Part shown: piece by piece, positions 33,980 through 43,243 of the stretch | How positions within the stretch are numbered: position 1 is the first letter of the stretch | Layout: every line of letters begins with the position of its first letter | Origin: Aspidapion aeneum | Taxonomy: Eukaryota > Arthropoda > Insecta > Coleoptera > Brentidae | DNA: 64,000 nucleotides | Assembly: GCA_963576565.1 (NCBI GenBank) | Contig: OY755042.1 | Span: forward strand, 744,001 to 808,000 | Reading direction: 5' to 3' | Program-made: the position numbers and the translations under genes | The notes under the pieces: model-generated | Told to the model about the DNA's origin: nothing | The model's input: only the letters and a program-made list of their open reading frames with translations | Databases searched by the model: none

Positions 33980-34202
33980 TTAATTGCAGTGATTTGAGGT
34001 CACAAGGCTTATGCGAATCTTATTGGCTTTTCAAAGTGGCCAGAAATGACAAATCTTAGCGACACAAATTTAAAATTTTTGAGGATATTGTCACAGAGAA
34101 AAATGGACCTAAGGGTCTTTAGTATGAGGGCGTAGAAAATTATCGGAAACGGGTGAAGTTTAATACATATATTTCGTTTATAATTATACAGCTGATAAAT
34201 CG

Positions 34203-35345
34203 ACAGAATCCAAGTAACATTTCTTTATTTATAGCAGAAGCTAAAAGGTTGCCAGCGCCTTCTCTTAAAACCATTAGTTTCAATGTTTGGTCGCTGGCAC
34301 GTTCCCATTACCCTTATATACCCCTTAGACCTCCTAAATGGGACTCCCCAATTGGTGGTGGCAACCTATGTATTAAACTCATTATAAAACCATAAGAAAT
34401 AAACGCTAGCTTCGCCCTCTAGCGGTTCCACCAGTATAGAACCTTTTAGAGCCTAAAGCTATTATGCCAGGTTCTAAAAGCAACTCAGAAACGTCCTCTA
34501 TCCTGTTATAAAACTAGATTTGGTAATTTGGTATCCTGGCAATTCTGTTGAATACCATAATACCTTTAGAGTAAAGAATTTTTCCTATAAAAGCTTTAGC
34601 GATATTTTAGATTCACAATGGCTATATAAAATAATTTAGGTCATAAAATTGCCAAAAATGTCAGAGTCCCAAAATTATTGTATCACATAAAAATATACCT
34701 ATATATGAGGAGTTTGTCGTTTTGTGGATCATCAAATTGCCTGCCAGACTTATTTTTCTGATAAAATCGTATCTGAAAAGCTCTCAAAACAAGCGCGCCA
34801 GCTCACAAATGCTTTTTAATAGTTTTTTGATAACTGAATAACAAATATTTAAAAAAAAAAAAAAATTATTTACACTATTCACCATTAAAAAAGTCTGTTT
34901 GGTTTACATAAATCAAAATTAAAGTAAAATTATTATTAAAAAATCACTGCTAAAACGACTAGATAAATATTTTCTCTTTGCAATATTTTTAAAATAATTC
35001 TATATACGCCATTATCGTTTTATAGTGGTCACTTGGTTTTATTTGTTACTCTATCGCAACAAGGATTTTTGAGTGCGCTTATGAAACCAATAAAAAAGAG
35101 AAGGTAAACATAGTGAACATAACCTCACTTAAATTTTTTGTATTTGTTTTTTAAAGTGTTGTGTTAAATTTAAATGTTTTTTATCGTGCAATTTGCACAC
35201 AATCAGGAGGGCCAGTGCAATAATATCCGTTGTGCCTGCAGGTTGGAGGGAAACCTCTTATATTGGCCGTTTAAACAGGCCTTATCTAGGCTTGGGTGCC
35301 CTACCCAGGAGGATAATAAATAATCAATCTTGCAATAAGTAGGTA
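34203..35345. repeat. 1.15-kb dispersed repeat, copy 1 (copy 2 at 60390-61545)
   Basis: The two copies are collinear from TAACATTT.TTTATTTATAG through GTTTCAATGTTTGGTCGCT, CCCTCTAGCGGTTCCACCAG and GTGCCTGCAGGTTGGAGGG to CAATCTTGCAATA.GTAGGTA. The right end in copy 1 (AAACTGTACT) is the empty counterpart of the target into which another element inserted in copy 2. Only short, non-conserved frames are present. I do not recognise the family. Confidence 0.8.
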
Positions 35346-36607
35346 CTAAACTGTACTAGTACTAGTAAAAACTAAAATACGAATAAAGTATATTACACAT
35401 TTTTCTCTTAGTAGCGTATTTTTTGAGAAAATTTGAGAAAACCTATATATGTTAGATTTTGGGGGGCCTGGGGGATGTTTTTGAAGAGGTGGTTAGTTTA
35501 AGGAGGTGTTTGACCCCTAAGCTCTCTTACCTTTTTGTAGGTCACTAAATTTACACAAAAAAATAAAAATAAATAAAAAACGTGCCGTTTAAAGCACTAA
35601 ATTTAAAAAAATGATTATTTTCTAACTTACTTACTTTAAGTTAAAAGTTACTCCCACTCCAATACAATATTTAAAAATACATTTAAAGAATGGATTTGGT
35701 AGCCGATAAAATTCTCTACAAGATATGTTCTTAGAACTTTTACCGTAAAAAAAAATATTTCGGAGCTTATGCCGTCTAAAGTAGAAAAAATCTGAAAATT
35801 TGCCCAAGCACGTGATCATTTTTGGAAATTACCTAGCTCCGTTACTACTACTCGCAGAATTCTACCACCCGATTGTAGATAATTATATCCTCTAAAAAAT
35901 ATCATATAACTCTTTTTGCGATTTAGTGTACTGGAACGAAGTTACAGGCAAAAAACTACAAAAAGTGCCAATTTTTGATGGGTTTTTTCAAGATGGTGGA
36001 GGAAGCACAGGGGTGGGGGTGACGAAAACTTAGAAAGTTAAGAATCTGCGAAATTACCCTTTCGACCTTAATAACATATCCAAAATTCAGAACTACATAA
36101 AATGTTCGAGTTATCAACATATTCGACTAATCGAAGTTTGAGTTATTAAGACCAAATTACATATTGTCGGGTACGATTTTATTTTAAATCGAACCCTTAA
36201 AGGAGGGTACCGTAGTAGATCTCTTGTATGTATAAAATAAATATAAAACAGTTTTAAAAACGTTACAAACTTTAATGAATGCAAAATAAAATTCTGTTGC
36301 AATTTACAAATTGTTACAAGACTTTTCTTATGACCTATAAAACAAACAAGACCCAAAATGTTAAAATAAAAACTTTAACTTACCAAAATAACAAACTGCA
36401 AAATATTCTTTCAATATAAAAATCTTATGTTTCTTTTACTGACAATTAATTTTAGAGGTTTTAGTTAAGTTCAACAAAACTTAGAATGTGACTACCGACT
36501 TGTCTCCTCCAAGTTTGGGTTTTTATAAACGGTAGGTTGGACCTAAATAATCCATTATCCCCTCTTTGAAAAGCTTGGAGGAACCAAGTCAGTGGCGTTG
36601 CTGATAA
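35346..36607 (+). other. Intron 4 middle part
   Basis: AT-rich. At 36105-36150 a block (GTTCGAGTTATCAAC, ATCGAAGTTTGAGTTAT) resembles pogo-like subterminal sequence and may belong with the pogo-like end at 37035. Otherwise I see nothing. Confidence 0.4.
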
Positions 36608-36905
36608 TCCTAAAATTTACTTTACATTCTAGCTAATGAGCTAAACAAGTAAACCTAAACGAAAACAGAGATAAAATACATTTTATAGACAACATTTTCT
36701 TATCTCACAGTATTTCCATGTCCAATCACTTTAAAGGGAAAACCCTCTCGCTACTTACTGTATCCCCACGCTTAACCATTACGACTCCCACTCTAGACTT
36801 TTCAATAGTTTTTCTCGCATTAACCATCTGCTGTGTGGTAGGCGGCAACCAAATGTTTTCCATTTTGGAGGGAGGCGGAACCACTTTCTTATCTCAACAG
36901 AACCA
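36608..36905. repeat. Dispersed repeat, copy 2
   Basis: The longer of two copies of the repeat at 30690-30870; see that entry for the shared words. Confidence 0.7.
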
Positions 36906-37009
36906 TAATTGTGTTTGTCGCTTTTCCAAGATGGTTTCGTACAGTGGCACAGTTAGAGGTTATTTGCATTCCTGACGTCATTCTCAACAGTTTGGTTCGG
37001 CTTCTCAAA

Positions 37010-37035
37010 GATTTCGAGTTATCGAAGTTCGACTG
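37010..37035. mobile_element. pogo/Tigger-like terminal repeat abutting exon 5
   Basis: TTCGAGTTATCGAAGTTCGA followed by CTG, then TA. Read in reverse it begins CAGTCGAACTTCGATAACTC, which matches the typical pogo/Tigger end. Only this terminus is clear; the body may extend left to about 36105. Its outer edge lies 11 bp from exon 5. Confidence 0.55.
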
Positions 37036-37046
37036 TATTATTTTAG

Positions 37047-37223
37047 GACTATAGAACGCATCGTGTACCACCGTATTCGGAAGAGTGTAGCAAGCAGAAA
37101 ATGATTGAGTATTTCGAAAACCAGTTTAAAAAAGAATTAGACGATTTTAAAACTCTTGACATGGAGATTGAGGAGAAGTGTTCTGAAAAATCGTCCACAG
37201 ATGCAGAAAACGTGGATGACGAG
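37047..37223 (+). CDS. ZCCHC8: ZCCHC8 exon 5
   Basis: Codes residues 507-565, 59 codons in phase 0. It starts DYRTHRVPPYSEECSKQKMI and continues with an acidic helical stretch (EYFENQFKKELDDFKTLDME). A proline-containing segment just after the PSP domain, followed by an acidic linker, fits the ZCCHC8 layout. The acceptor TTATTTTAG ends at 37046 and is preceded by only 11 bp that do not belong to a pogo-like terminus. The donor is GTAATC at 37224. A GAG codon ends the exon and joins AAA in exon 6. Confidence 0.85.
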
Positions 37224-37789
37224 GTAATCATTCTGTTTATATTATTTATAGGTCATTATACAAGGTGTTCCAAACAAAAGCAACTACATGGGGATTTCGG
37301 AAACGGTAAACGATACGAGTTTGTTTAAATAAGACAAAAGTTGTTTGTGGTTTTTAAAATATCGGGCAAAAACTAAAAATTGTGTTTTTTTGAAAAATTG
37401 AAAAATCGCCGCCATCTTGCAAACAAATTTAATGAAATTTGGTAGTTTTGTATAAGCAGCTATTAGATGACGTTAACAATTTTTTTTCTAGGCCTTCCAG
37501 TTTTTTTGAAACCATAGCGAACTTTGTTATTTTGTATGACCGCCATATTGGATTTATACTTCAATAAATAGAGCATAAGAGGAGCTTTTCAACCGTGTAT
37601 AATAAGCCTATATTTGAATGACGGAAAATGTGAATTTATTAAAAAAAAATTTTTGAATTGTGAAACAAATGCCGTAGTTGTGCTTATTTTTTAATTTTTC
37701 TCCGGCTAAGAAATAATACAATTTCTTAAACTCTATCTTTTATTTCTGAAACAAAGGTTTGCATTTATTATTTGATTTAAAAAAAACAT

Positions 37790-38589
37790 TGAATTAAATA
37801 AGCAAATGTTCGAAAATTCCACCGTTGTTATTCATGCAAATCCTGCATCGATGAATTAGAGACATGCATGCATCTTTAACCATTTATTCAGGAATTTCTT
37901 CTATGGCTTGAACATCGGCTGCTTCAAGTTCTTCTATCGTATTATGAGTAGTAGAATAAACAAAAAAGTGCTCCATCTTGCTGGAACCACATGTTTGCTA
38001 CATCTTAGACAAATTTTCTAAAATTTGGTCAACGTAATTTTGTTTAATTTCTAGATATCGAGGTGCCGTCAAATTTTTATGAAAAAGTTAAATAGTATGT
38101 GTCCGTTTATGACTCCTAGCCATACATTCAAACCCCACCTGATGGTGCACTTCACTGTAAACTTGCTTTCATCAGACCACAAAACCTTAAGCGGAAATTG
38201 AGAGTTTTCTTGCGATTTTTGTCTAAACCAATTGCAAAACAAGGTTCTTTTTTCTAAGTCACCATCTCGGAGTGCTTGACTAATATGTGTTGCATATGGA
38301 TGATTTTTTAAGAATTCTTTGTACAGTTGATTTGGGTACTTCACATTGTTTTCCAGTTTACAAAGGGAGATGCGAGGATTGTCAACGACACTTTGTAAAA
38401 CCAGAGCTTCAATATTTTCATCAGGTTTTCGATTAGGATTTTGTTTTTTAAAGGAACCATATTCAATTAAATTATTTCTAAGTATTCTGAAGATTGACAA
38501 ACCTGGTTGTCGTCTTTCTGGAAATCTCTGAAAGTACATATCTCGAGCTCTTCCAGCATTCTTATTACACAAAATATAACATTCATATA
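37790..38589 (-). pseudogene. mariner-like transposase relic
   Basis: Minus-strand translation from about 38589: CNKNAGRARDMYFQRFPERR is a DUF4817-like helix-turn-helix segment. KRTLFCNWFRQK and VLWSDESKFTV carry the first catalytic Asp context. After a shift, MWFQQDGA (about 38000) carries the second Asp. Further down, MVKDACMSLIHRCRICMNNN and GGIFEHLL resemble the C-terminus. The part with the third catalytic residue is deleted and there are at least two frameshifts and two stops, so it is inactive. The N-terminus is cut by the palindrome at 38590. Confidence 0.85.
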
Positions 38590-40124
38590 CAGGGTGTTCC
38601 TTAAGGGTTTGCGAATATTTAAGGAGGTGATTCTACATTAAAAAATAATGATAATTTGCCGTATAAGCTATGGTCGACAAATGCCCCGTTATAAAAATAC
38701 AGGGTGTTAAAGTTTTCAAAAAAAAAATTGAAATTTATTAATAATTTCGAAATCATTAGGGATATTTTATTTAAATTTGGTACATAACTATAAATGTCTA
38801 AGGCGCATATTTTCCAAGAAGAAAATTATTTTTAACTTCGACAGTGGCGTGCGTACGGGCACTACCTTTTTTATTTTTTTAGAAAAAAATAGTACGCCAC
38901 TGGTTTTTTTCAAAAAAGTTTTACTTTTTGAATTATCCACTTAATTCTAAAGAAAATAGGTCTCTTAATTTTTTCTCTACAGGGCGTCGTTCTTGAGTAA
39001 AAAAATAAAAACCGTTGTTCTGCAAAAGCAAAATAATGTGACCATTTAAAGAATACAATTGATCAAGTTGCCTTAGAAATATCTCGATTTAATTCAAATT
39101 TAGTACGTAATAATAGGCTATTAAGATGCGTTTTTCTCAATAAAAAAATAATGTTTAGCTTCATCAGTGGCGTGCGTACGGGTACTAAATTTTAAATTTT
39201 TCAAGAAAAAATAGTACGCCACTGGTTTTTTTTTAAACATTTTTCTTCTTTCGAATTCCTCGTTTAATTTAAAAGAAAAAAAGTATCTTTAGTTTTTTTT
39301 TCTACAGGGCGTTGTTTTTGAGTAAAAAAATAAAAACCGTTGTGTTGCCAAAGAATGTAATTTATTTAAGAATACATTAATCTAGTTGCCTTGGAAATAC
39401 TTAAAATATGACACTTAAAAAAAATAAAGAGACTTTTTTTCTTTAGAATTAAGTGCACTATTCAAAAAGTAAAAATGTTTTGAAAAAAACCAGTGGCGTA
39501 CTATTTTTTCTTTAAAAATTTAAAATTTAGTACCCGTACGCACGCCACTGATGAAGCTAAACATTATTTTTTGTTGAGAAAAACGCATCTTAATAGCCTA
39601 TTATTACGTACTAAATTTGAATTAAATCGAGATATTTCTTAGGCAATTTGATCAATTGTATTCTTTAAATGGTCACATTATTTTACTTTTGCAGAACAAC
39701 GGTTTTTATTTTTTTACTCAAGAACGACGCCCTGTAAAGAAAAAAATTAAGAGACCTTTTTTCTTTCGAATTAAGTGGATAATTTAAAAAGTAAAACTTT
39801 TTTGAAAAAAACCAGTGGCGTACTATTTTTTTCTGTAAAAATAAAAAAGCTAGTGCCCGTACGCACGCCACTGTCGAAGTTAACCATCATTTTCTTCTTG
39901 GAAAATATGCGCCTTAGACATTTATGGTTATGTGCCAAATTTGAATAAAATATCCCCAATGATTTCGAAATTATTAATAAATTTCAATTTTTTTTTGAAA
40001 ACTTTAACACCCTGTATTTTTATAACGGTGTATTTTTCGACCATAGTTTATACGACAAATTATCATTATTTTTTAATGTAGAATCACCTCCTTAAATATT
40101 CGCAAACCTTTAAGGAACACCCTG
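38590..40124. mobile_element. 1.5-kb near-perfect palindrome, CAGGGTGTTCC ends, TA-flanked
   Basis: CAGGGTGTTCCTTAAGGGTT at the left is inverted at the right (AAACCTTTAAGGAACACCCTG, with one difference). Arms of ~750 bp remain complementary to a short centre near 39370. TA (or TATA) flanks both sides, as for a Tc1/mariner-type MITE. Each arm contains two ~333-bp direct units, each with CAGTGGCGTGCGTACGGG...AGTACGCCACTG, which look like decayed hAT-type ends. It splits the mariner transposase. Confidence 0.85.
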
Positions 40125-40577
40125 TATATCTACTTTCTCCCAATTTGGAAACCATGTAAAATTTGATTGATAATGTGACTGAAAAAAAACTTAAGTAATT
40201 TAGAAACTTTAAAACTCCAACAACAAAGTATGACAACAAACGCAACTACGGCCTTTGTTTCACAGCCAACCAAGTGAAAAACAGTTTTTTAAATAAATTC
40301 ACATTTTCCGTCATTCAAAGATGGCGCCTCTTGCTATAGTTCGCTCACTAATTACATTTAATTAGAGACAAAACCGTCTGATTATCTTTGTTAGTATTAT
40401 TTGGCTTCAAAACTACAATATTTCATTAAATTTGTTTGCAAGATGGCGGAGGATTAGTATTTTTCATATTTCCTCATATTTTTGGAAGTTTCATAAAAAT
40501 TATTTAAAAAAACACGTCCATATTTTTTATATGATTTGGCTGTTTTATAATTTTCATTGTATACCGTTTGTATCTTA

Positions 40578-42367
40578 AGTATTGTTCATACTCGTCTTAG
40601 TCTTTTGTTTTTGATTAGTCTTTGTCCTTTGATTAGTCTTAGCTGTCTTAAACAAAATCGGCTGTTCATACTCGTCTTTTGTTTTTGATTAGTCTTAGTC
40701 ATAACGCACTGAAAAAAAAAAATCAATTTCAATAAAAAGGTCCCTTTTCAAAAGTCATTTTCTACACAAAACAATCTTATTTAACCTAATTTGTGCACGA
40801 AACACAGACACGAAAGAACAAAAGCGAAAAAAAAAATAAAAACAAATCAAATTTTGAGGTTATGTTGAGATTTTCTGTTAAAAACATGATTAATGGCGGT
40901 AAATTCAAAATTTCGGCCGCGCGCTTGCGCTCTTCGGACGCCCTGTAAAAAAAACATCAAATATCAGCTGATGTCTGTCACTCGTCTTAGTCGTTGTCCT
41001 ACCCAACTAACATTTATAGTAGCGGCTACATGTTCTAAAGGCTTTGCTACTTTCTTATAGTAGAAATGTGGTGATCTCAACCAAAATTTGTTACTTTTTA
41101 GTTCTAACTACTATTTAGTATCAGGAAATAGTAGATGTTTCGTAAAAACGACCCTCTAAACTACTTCATAGGATTGTTTCTTGATAGTCGATTCTGATAG
41201 TCTTCTCTACCACAATAGGACGTTGCTAAAGTTTTACTTTCTTTTTAGTCGTTATTTCGTAGTCGCCCTGACTTTTATATCCTACTTAATTACCACTAGA
41301 AAGTTAAGCTTCATTGGAGTCCCAAACAAGTGTATCCGACAACTACATTATAACTTTAATTTTTACCACAAAAGTTTGTGTCATCATAGTAACATCTGAT
41401 GTAACAATGTAGACAAAATAACTTTTTGGATCAACTTTAAAGCCGCAACTACTTTCAAGTAACCTTTTCGACTATCAGGGAATATAGTTTGGGACGCCAT
41501 GTTTTTATGTAAGAAAGAAAATTTAATATTTTTGTTGTCGTTTTATGAGCTCATATTAAAGAGCCATACTATTTTATAAACAAATTAGTTGAAGCTTACC
41601 AAAAATGCTCTTCTTAAGCACCATTTGTTGGAGTTAACTGTCGATTATGAAAACATAACCTCCAAAATCACAACACAAAAATTCCATCAGCTACCAGAAA
41701 ACGGCTCAATTTTACGGGCGCACCGGTTTTTTGCAATATATATAATGCATGTTATACAAAAAACTTTGCGTCGCACTCGAATTTTGATCCTCTGCTCGTA
41801 AATTCTCACACTTTTGGATAACATAGTTCATATTATAACCATAACCAAACAAAAAAACTAAGCGAGTCTGTTTACTGTTGTGTCCACCATATTGTGTAAC
41901 AATTCTACCAAAAAGAAACGATTATATTATTTGCAACTACATCGCAACTTTTATGCCATTACGGAAAAAAAACAGCCTCTACGACGTAGTAGATACCTGG
42001 CTACGACGTAGTAGTGTAGTTGTTACTACAGTGACTTTAAACACTTGGCCAAGTAGTTATAACCAGAAATTGGTTCCCCACTTAGGGAATTATAACGTCG
42101 CTGTATGGTATACTGAGACGTAGCGGGAGTACGTTGCGGTTACTTTTAAGAAATTCTTTCTAGTTGGGGTTTCGTCGTTACAACTTTAATTGTTTGTTGG
42201 GTAAGGATTGAAAGTTGGCAACTCTTAAGACAAAGACTAATCAAAAACAAAAGCAAAAGCATTGTATGAACACTCCCATAAGAAACAGTGGTTTTAACTT
42301 TCTTATGACAAGACATATGACTAAACCAAGACAAAAGACTAGACAAAAGACGAGTATGAACGATCCA
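40578..42367 (+). mobile_element. PIF/Harbinger-like MITE, copy 3, interrupted
   Basis: Left AGTATTGTTCATACTCG, right CGAGTATGAACGATCCA, flanked by TTA at 40575-40577 and 42368-42370. It is split by the 1.2-kb element at 41002-42201; without the insert it would be ~590 bp like copies 1 and 2. The right end is 30 bp upstream of exon 6. Confidence 0.85.
41002..42201. mobile_element. CCCAAC element, copy A (1.2 kb, internally deleted)
   Basis: Starts CCCAACTAACATTTATAGTA, ends TTTAATTGTTTGTTGGG. Inserted into the PIF-like MITE with TA on both sides; intact MITE copies read GTCCTAAGGATTG at this point, which gives a precise empty site. Compared with copies B and C it lacks ~0.9 kb, with the junction in the short homology ACTTT (about 41453). 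Non-coding. Confidence 0.9.
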
Positions 42368-42397
42368 TTAGTCATATTTGCTGTATTTTTATTTAAG

Positions 42398-42988
42398 AAA
42401 ACCAAGGAAACCTTAACTCTGATTGATCTACAGAAAGAAAAAGAATTACTATTGAAAAGACTCAATAATGAAGATTCCAATTCGAAATCATCTGAAGATC
42501 ACAACATTGATTTAAATAAAACCAAGGATTTAGAAATTAATTCTGATAAAATTAAAGAAAATCTAGAATTGACAAATAAAACCAAGGATGTAGAAAATAA
42601 TTCTGACAAAACTGAAGAAAAAGTCGAGTTGACAAAAGACAACAATCAGATTAATGTTAATAAAGAGGGAACAATAGAAATAATTTCAGAATCGGGAGAA
42701 ACTGTAGAAAATATTGAGTCTGTTGAACTCAAAATTACTGAAACTACAAAAGAAGAGATATATACACCTGTTTCTAATAAAATTCGGGATAGCACGTTTG
42801 GCACGCCCATTCTAAAAAGTGCCTCTCCCTACAATCGACTACCACATCAAGATAATTTTTCCAGAGATATTAGTCCAGTGATAAATTTTGAAAACTTACC
42901 CAATTCGACGGGTAAGTATGAGCAGATGACGGGTGTGTTACAAAAAGTTAGGAAAACACTTAAACATTTGAGTCAGTGTAATAGCTGA
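42398..42988 (+). CDS. ZCCHC8: ZCCHC8 exon 6, C-terminal MTR4-binding segment and stop
   Basis: Codes residues 566-761 and the TGA stop at 42986-42988. It begins KTKETLTLIDLQKEKELLLK, probably a short coiled coil, followed by an acidic Lys/Glu/Asn-rich linker holding a 20-residue tandem repeat (42515-42634). The conserved C-terminus has FGTPILKSASPYNRLP and INFENLPNSTGKYEQM (to about residue 742), matching the human ZCCHC8 segment known to bind and stimulate the MTR4 helicase. The acceptor ATTTAAG ends at 42397. An open frame continues upstream through the splice site into a MITE, but the homology begins at the exon. I see no AATAAA within 100 bp after the stop. Confidence 0.92.
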   Translation, partial: KTKETLTLIDLQKEKELLLKRLNNEDSNSKSSEDHNIDLNKTKDLEINSDKIKENLELTNKTKDVENNSDKTEEKVELTKDNNQINVNKEGTIEIISESGETVENIESVELKITETTKEEIYTPVSNKIRDSTFGTPILKSASPYNRLPHQDNFSRDISPVINFENLPNSTGKYEQMTGVLQKVRKTLKHLSQCNS

Positions 42989-43243
42989 GATACGGCCTTT
43001 GTCGATAAAGAAATTACTGTAAGAACAAATAATTTTTTACCAATTGAGTAGTTTTAGTAGAAAAATATGGGGTTTAAAATTTATGTACATAAATATATAT
43101 ATGTACCTGGTCTCAATTATTGTTATGTGAAATACAGTTTTAAAATTTTGTAGTTATAATATTATGACAAATATAAGATGTAAAGCAATATCCTAAACCG
43201 TTATCATTATTGTTTACAACTTTTATTTTTACATTACATTCAA

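Larger units (their letters stand above)
37261..40574 (-). mobile_element. mariner-like element (DUF4817 type), relic, split by a palindrome
   Basis: The left end is TATA then CAAGGTGTTCCAAAC at 37261. Long terminal arms pair between 37390-37640 and 40270-40480, for example GCAAACAAATTTAATGAAA with TTTCATTAAATTTGTTTGCA, and GAATGACGGAAAATGTGAAT with its inverse. The extreme right terminus is missing; the PIF-like MITE copy 3 starts there. The transposase relic is on the minus strand and a 1.5-kb palindrome sits at its 5' end. Confidence 0.75.
15967..42988 (+). other. ZCCHC8: ZCCHC8 gene locus, six coding exons, NEXT complex scaffold
   Basis: The coding exons are 15967-16303, 19770-19978, 29668-30332, 33062-33368, 37047-37223 and 42398-42988, joined by GT-AG introns with phases 1, 0, 2, 0, 0. 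The product is 761 residues against about 707 in human. Seen in sequence: lysine-rich segments in exons 2 and 3, a CCHC knuckle (Cys366, Cys369, His373, Cys378), a PSP domain (about 418-458, with GYPPGW at 448-453), and a conserved C-terminus (about 696-742). Known for the family: ZCCHC8 joins MTR4 helicase and RBM7 in the nuclear NEXT complex, which delivers promoter-upstream, enhancer and intronic transcripts to the exosome. The introns total ~25 kb and consist largely of mobile elements. UTRs, promoter and poly(A) site were not identified. Confidence 0.92.

Noticed and set aside
34153..34395. 80-residue frame with VWSLARSHYPYIPLRPPKWD
   Set aside because: Shared with copy 2 of the dispersed repeat at 60390, but the frame start and end differ and no known domain is visible.
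42433..42434. Alternative exon 6 acceptor CTACAG
   Set aside because: It would remove 12 residues of the predicted coiled coil; the upstream ATTTAAG has a T-rich tract and keeps the phase.
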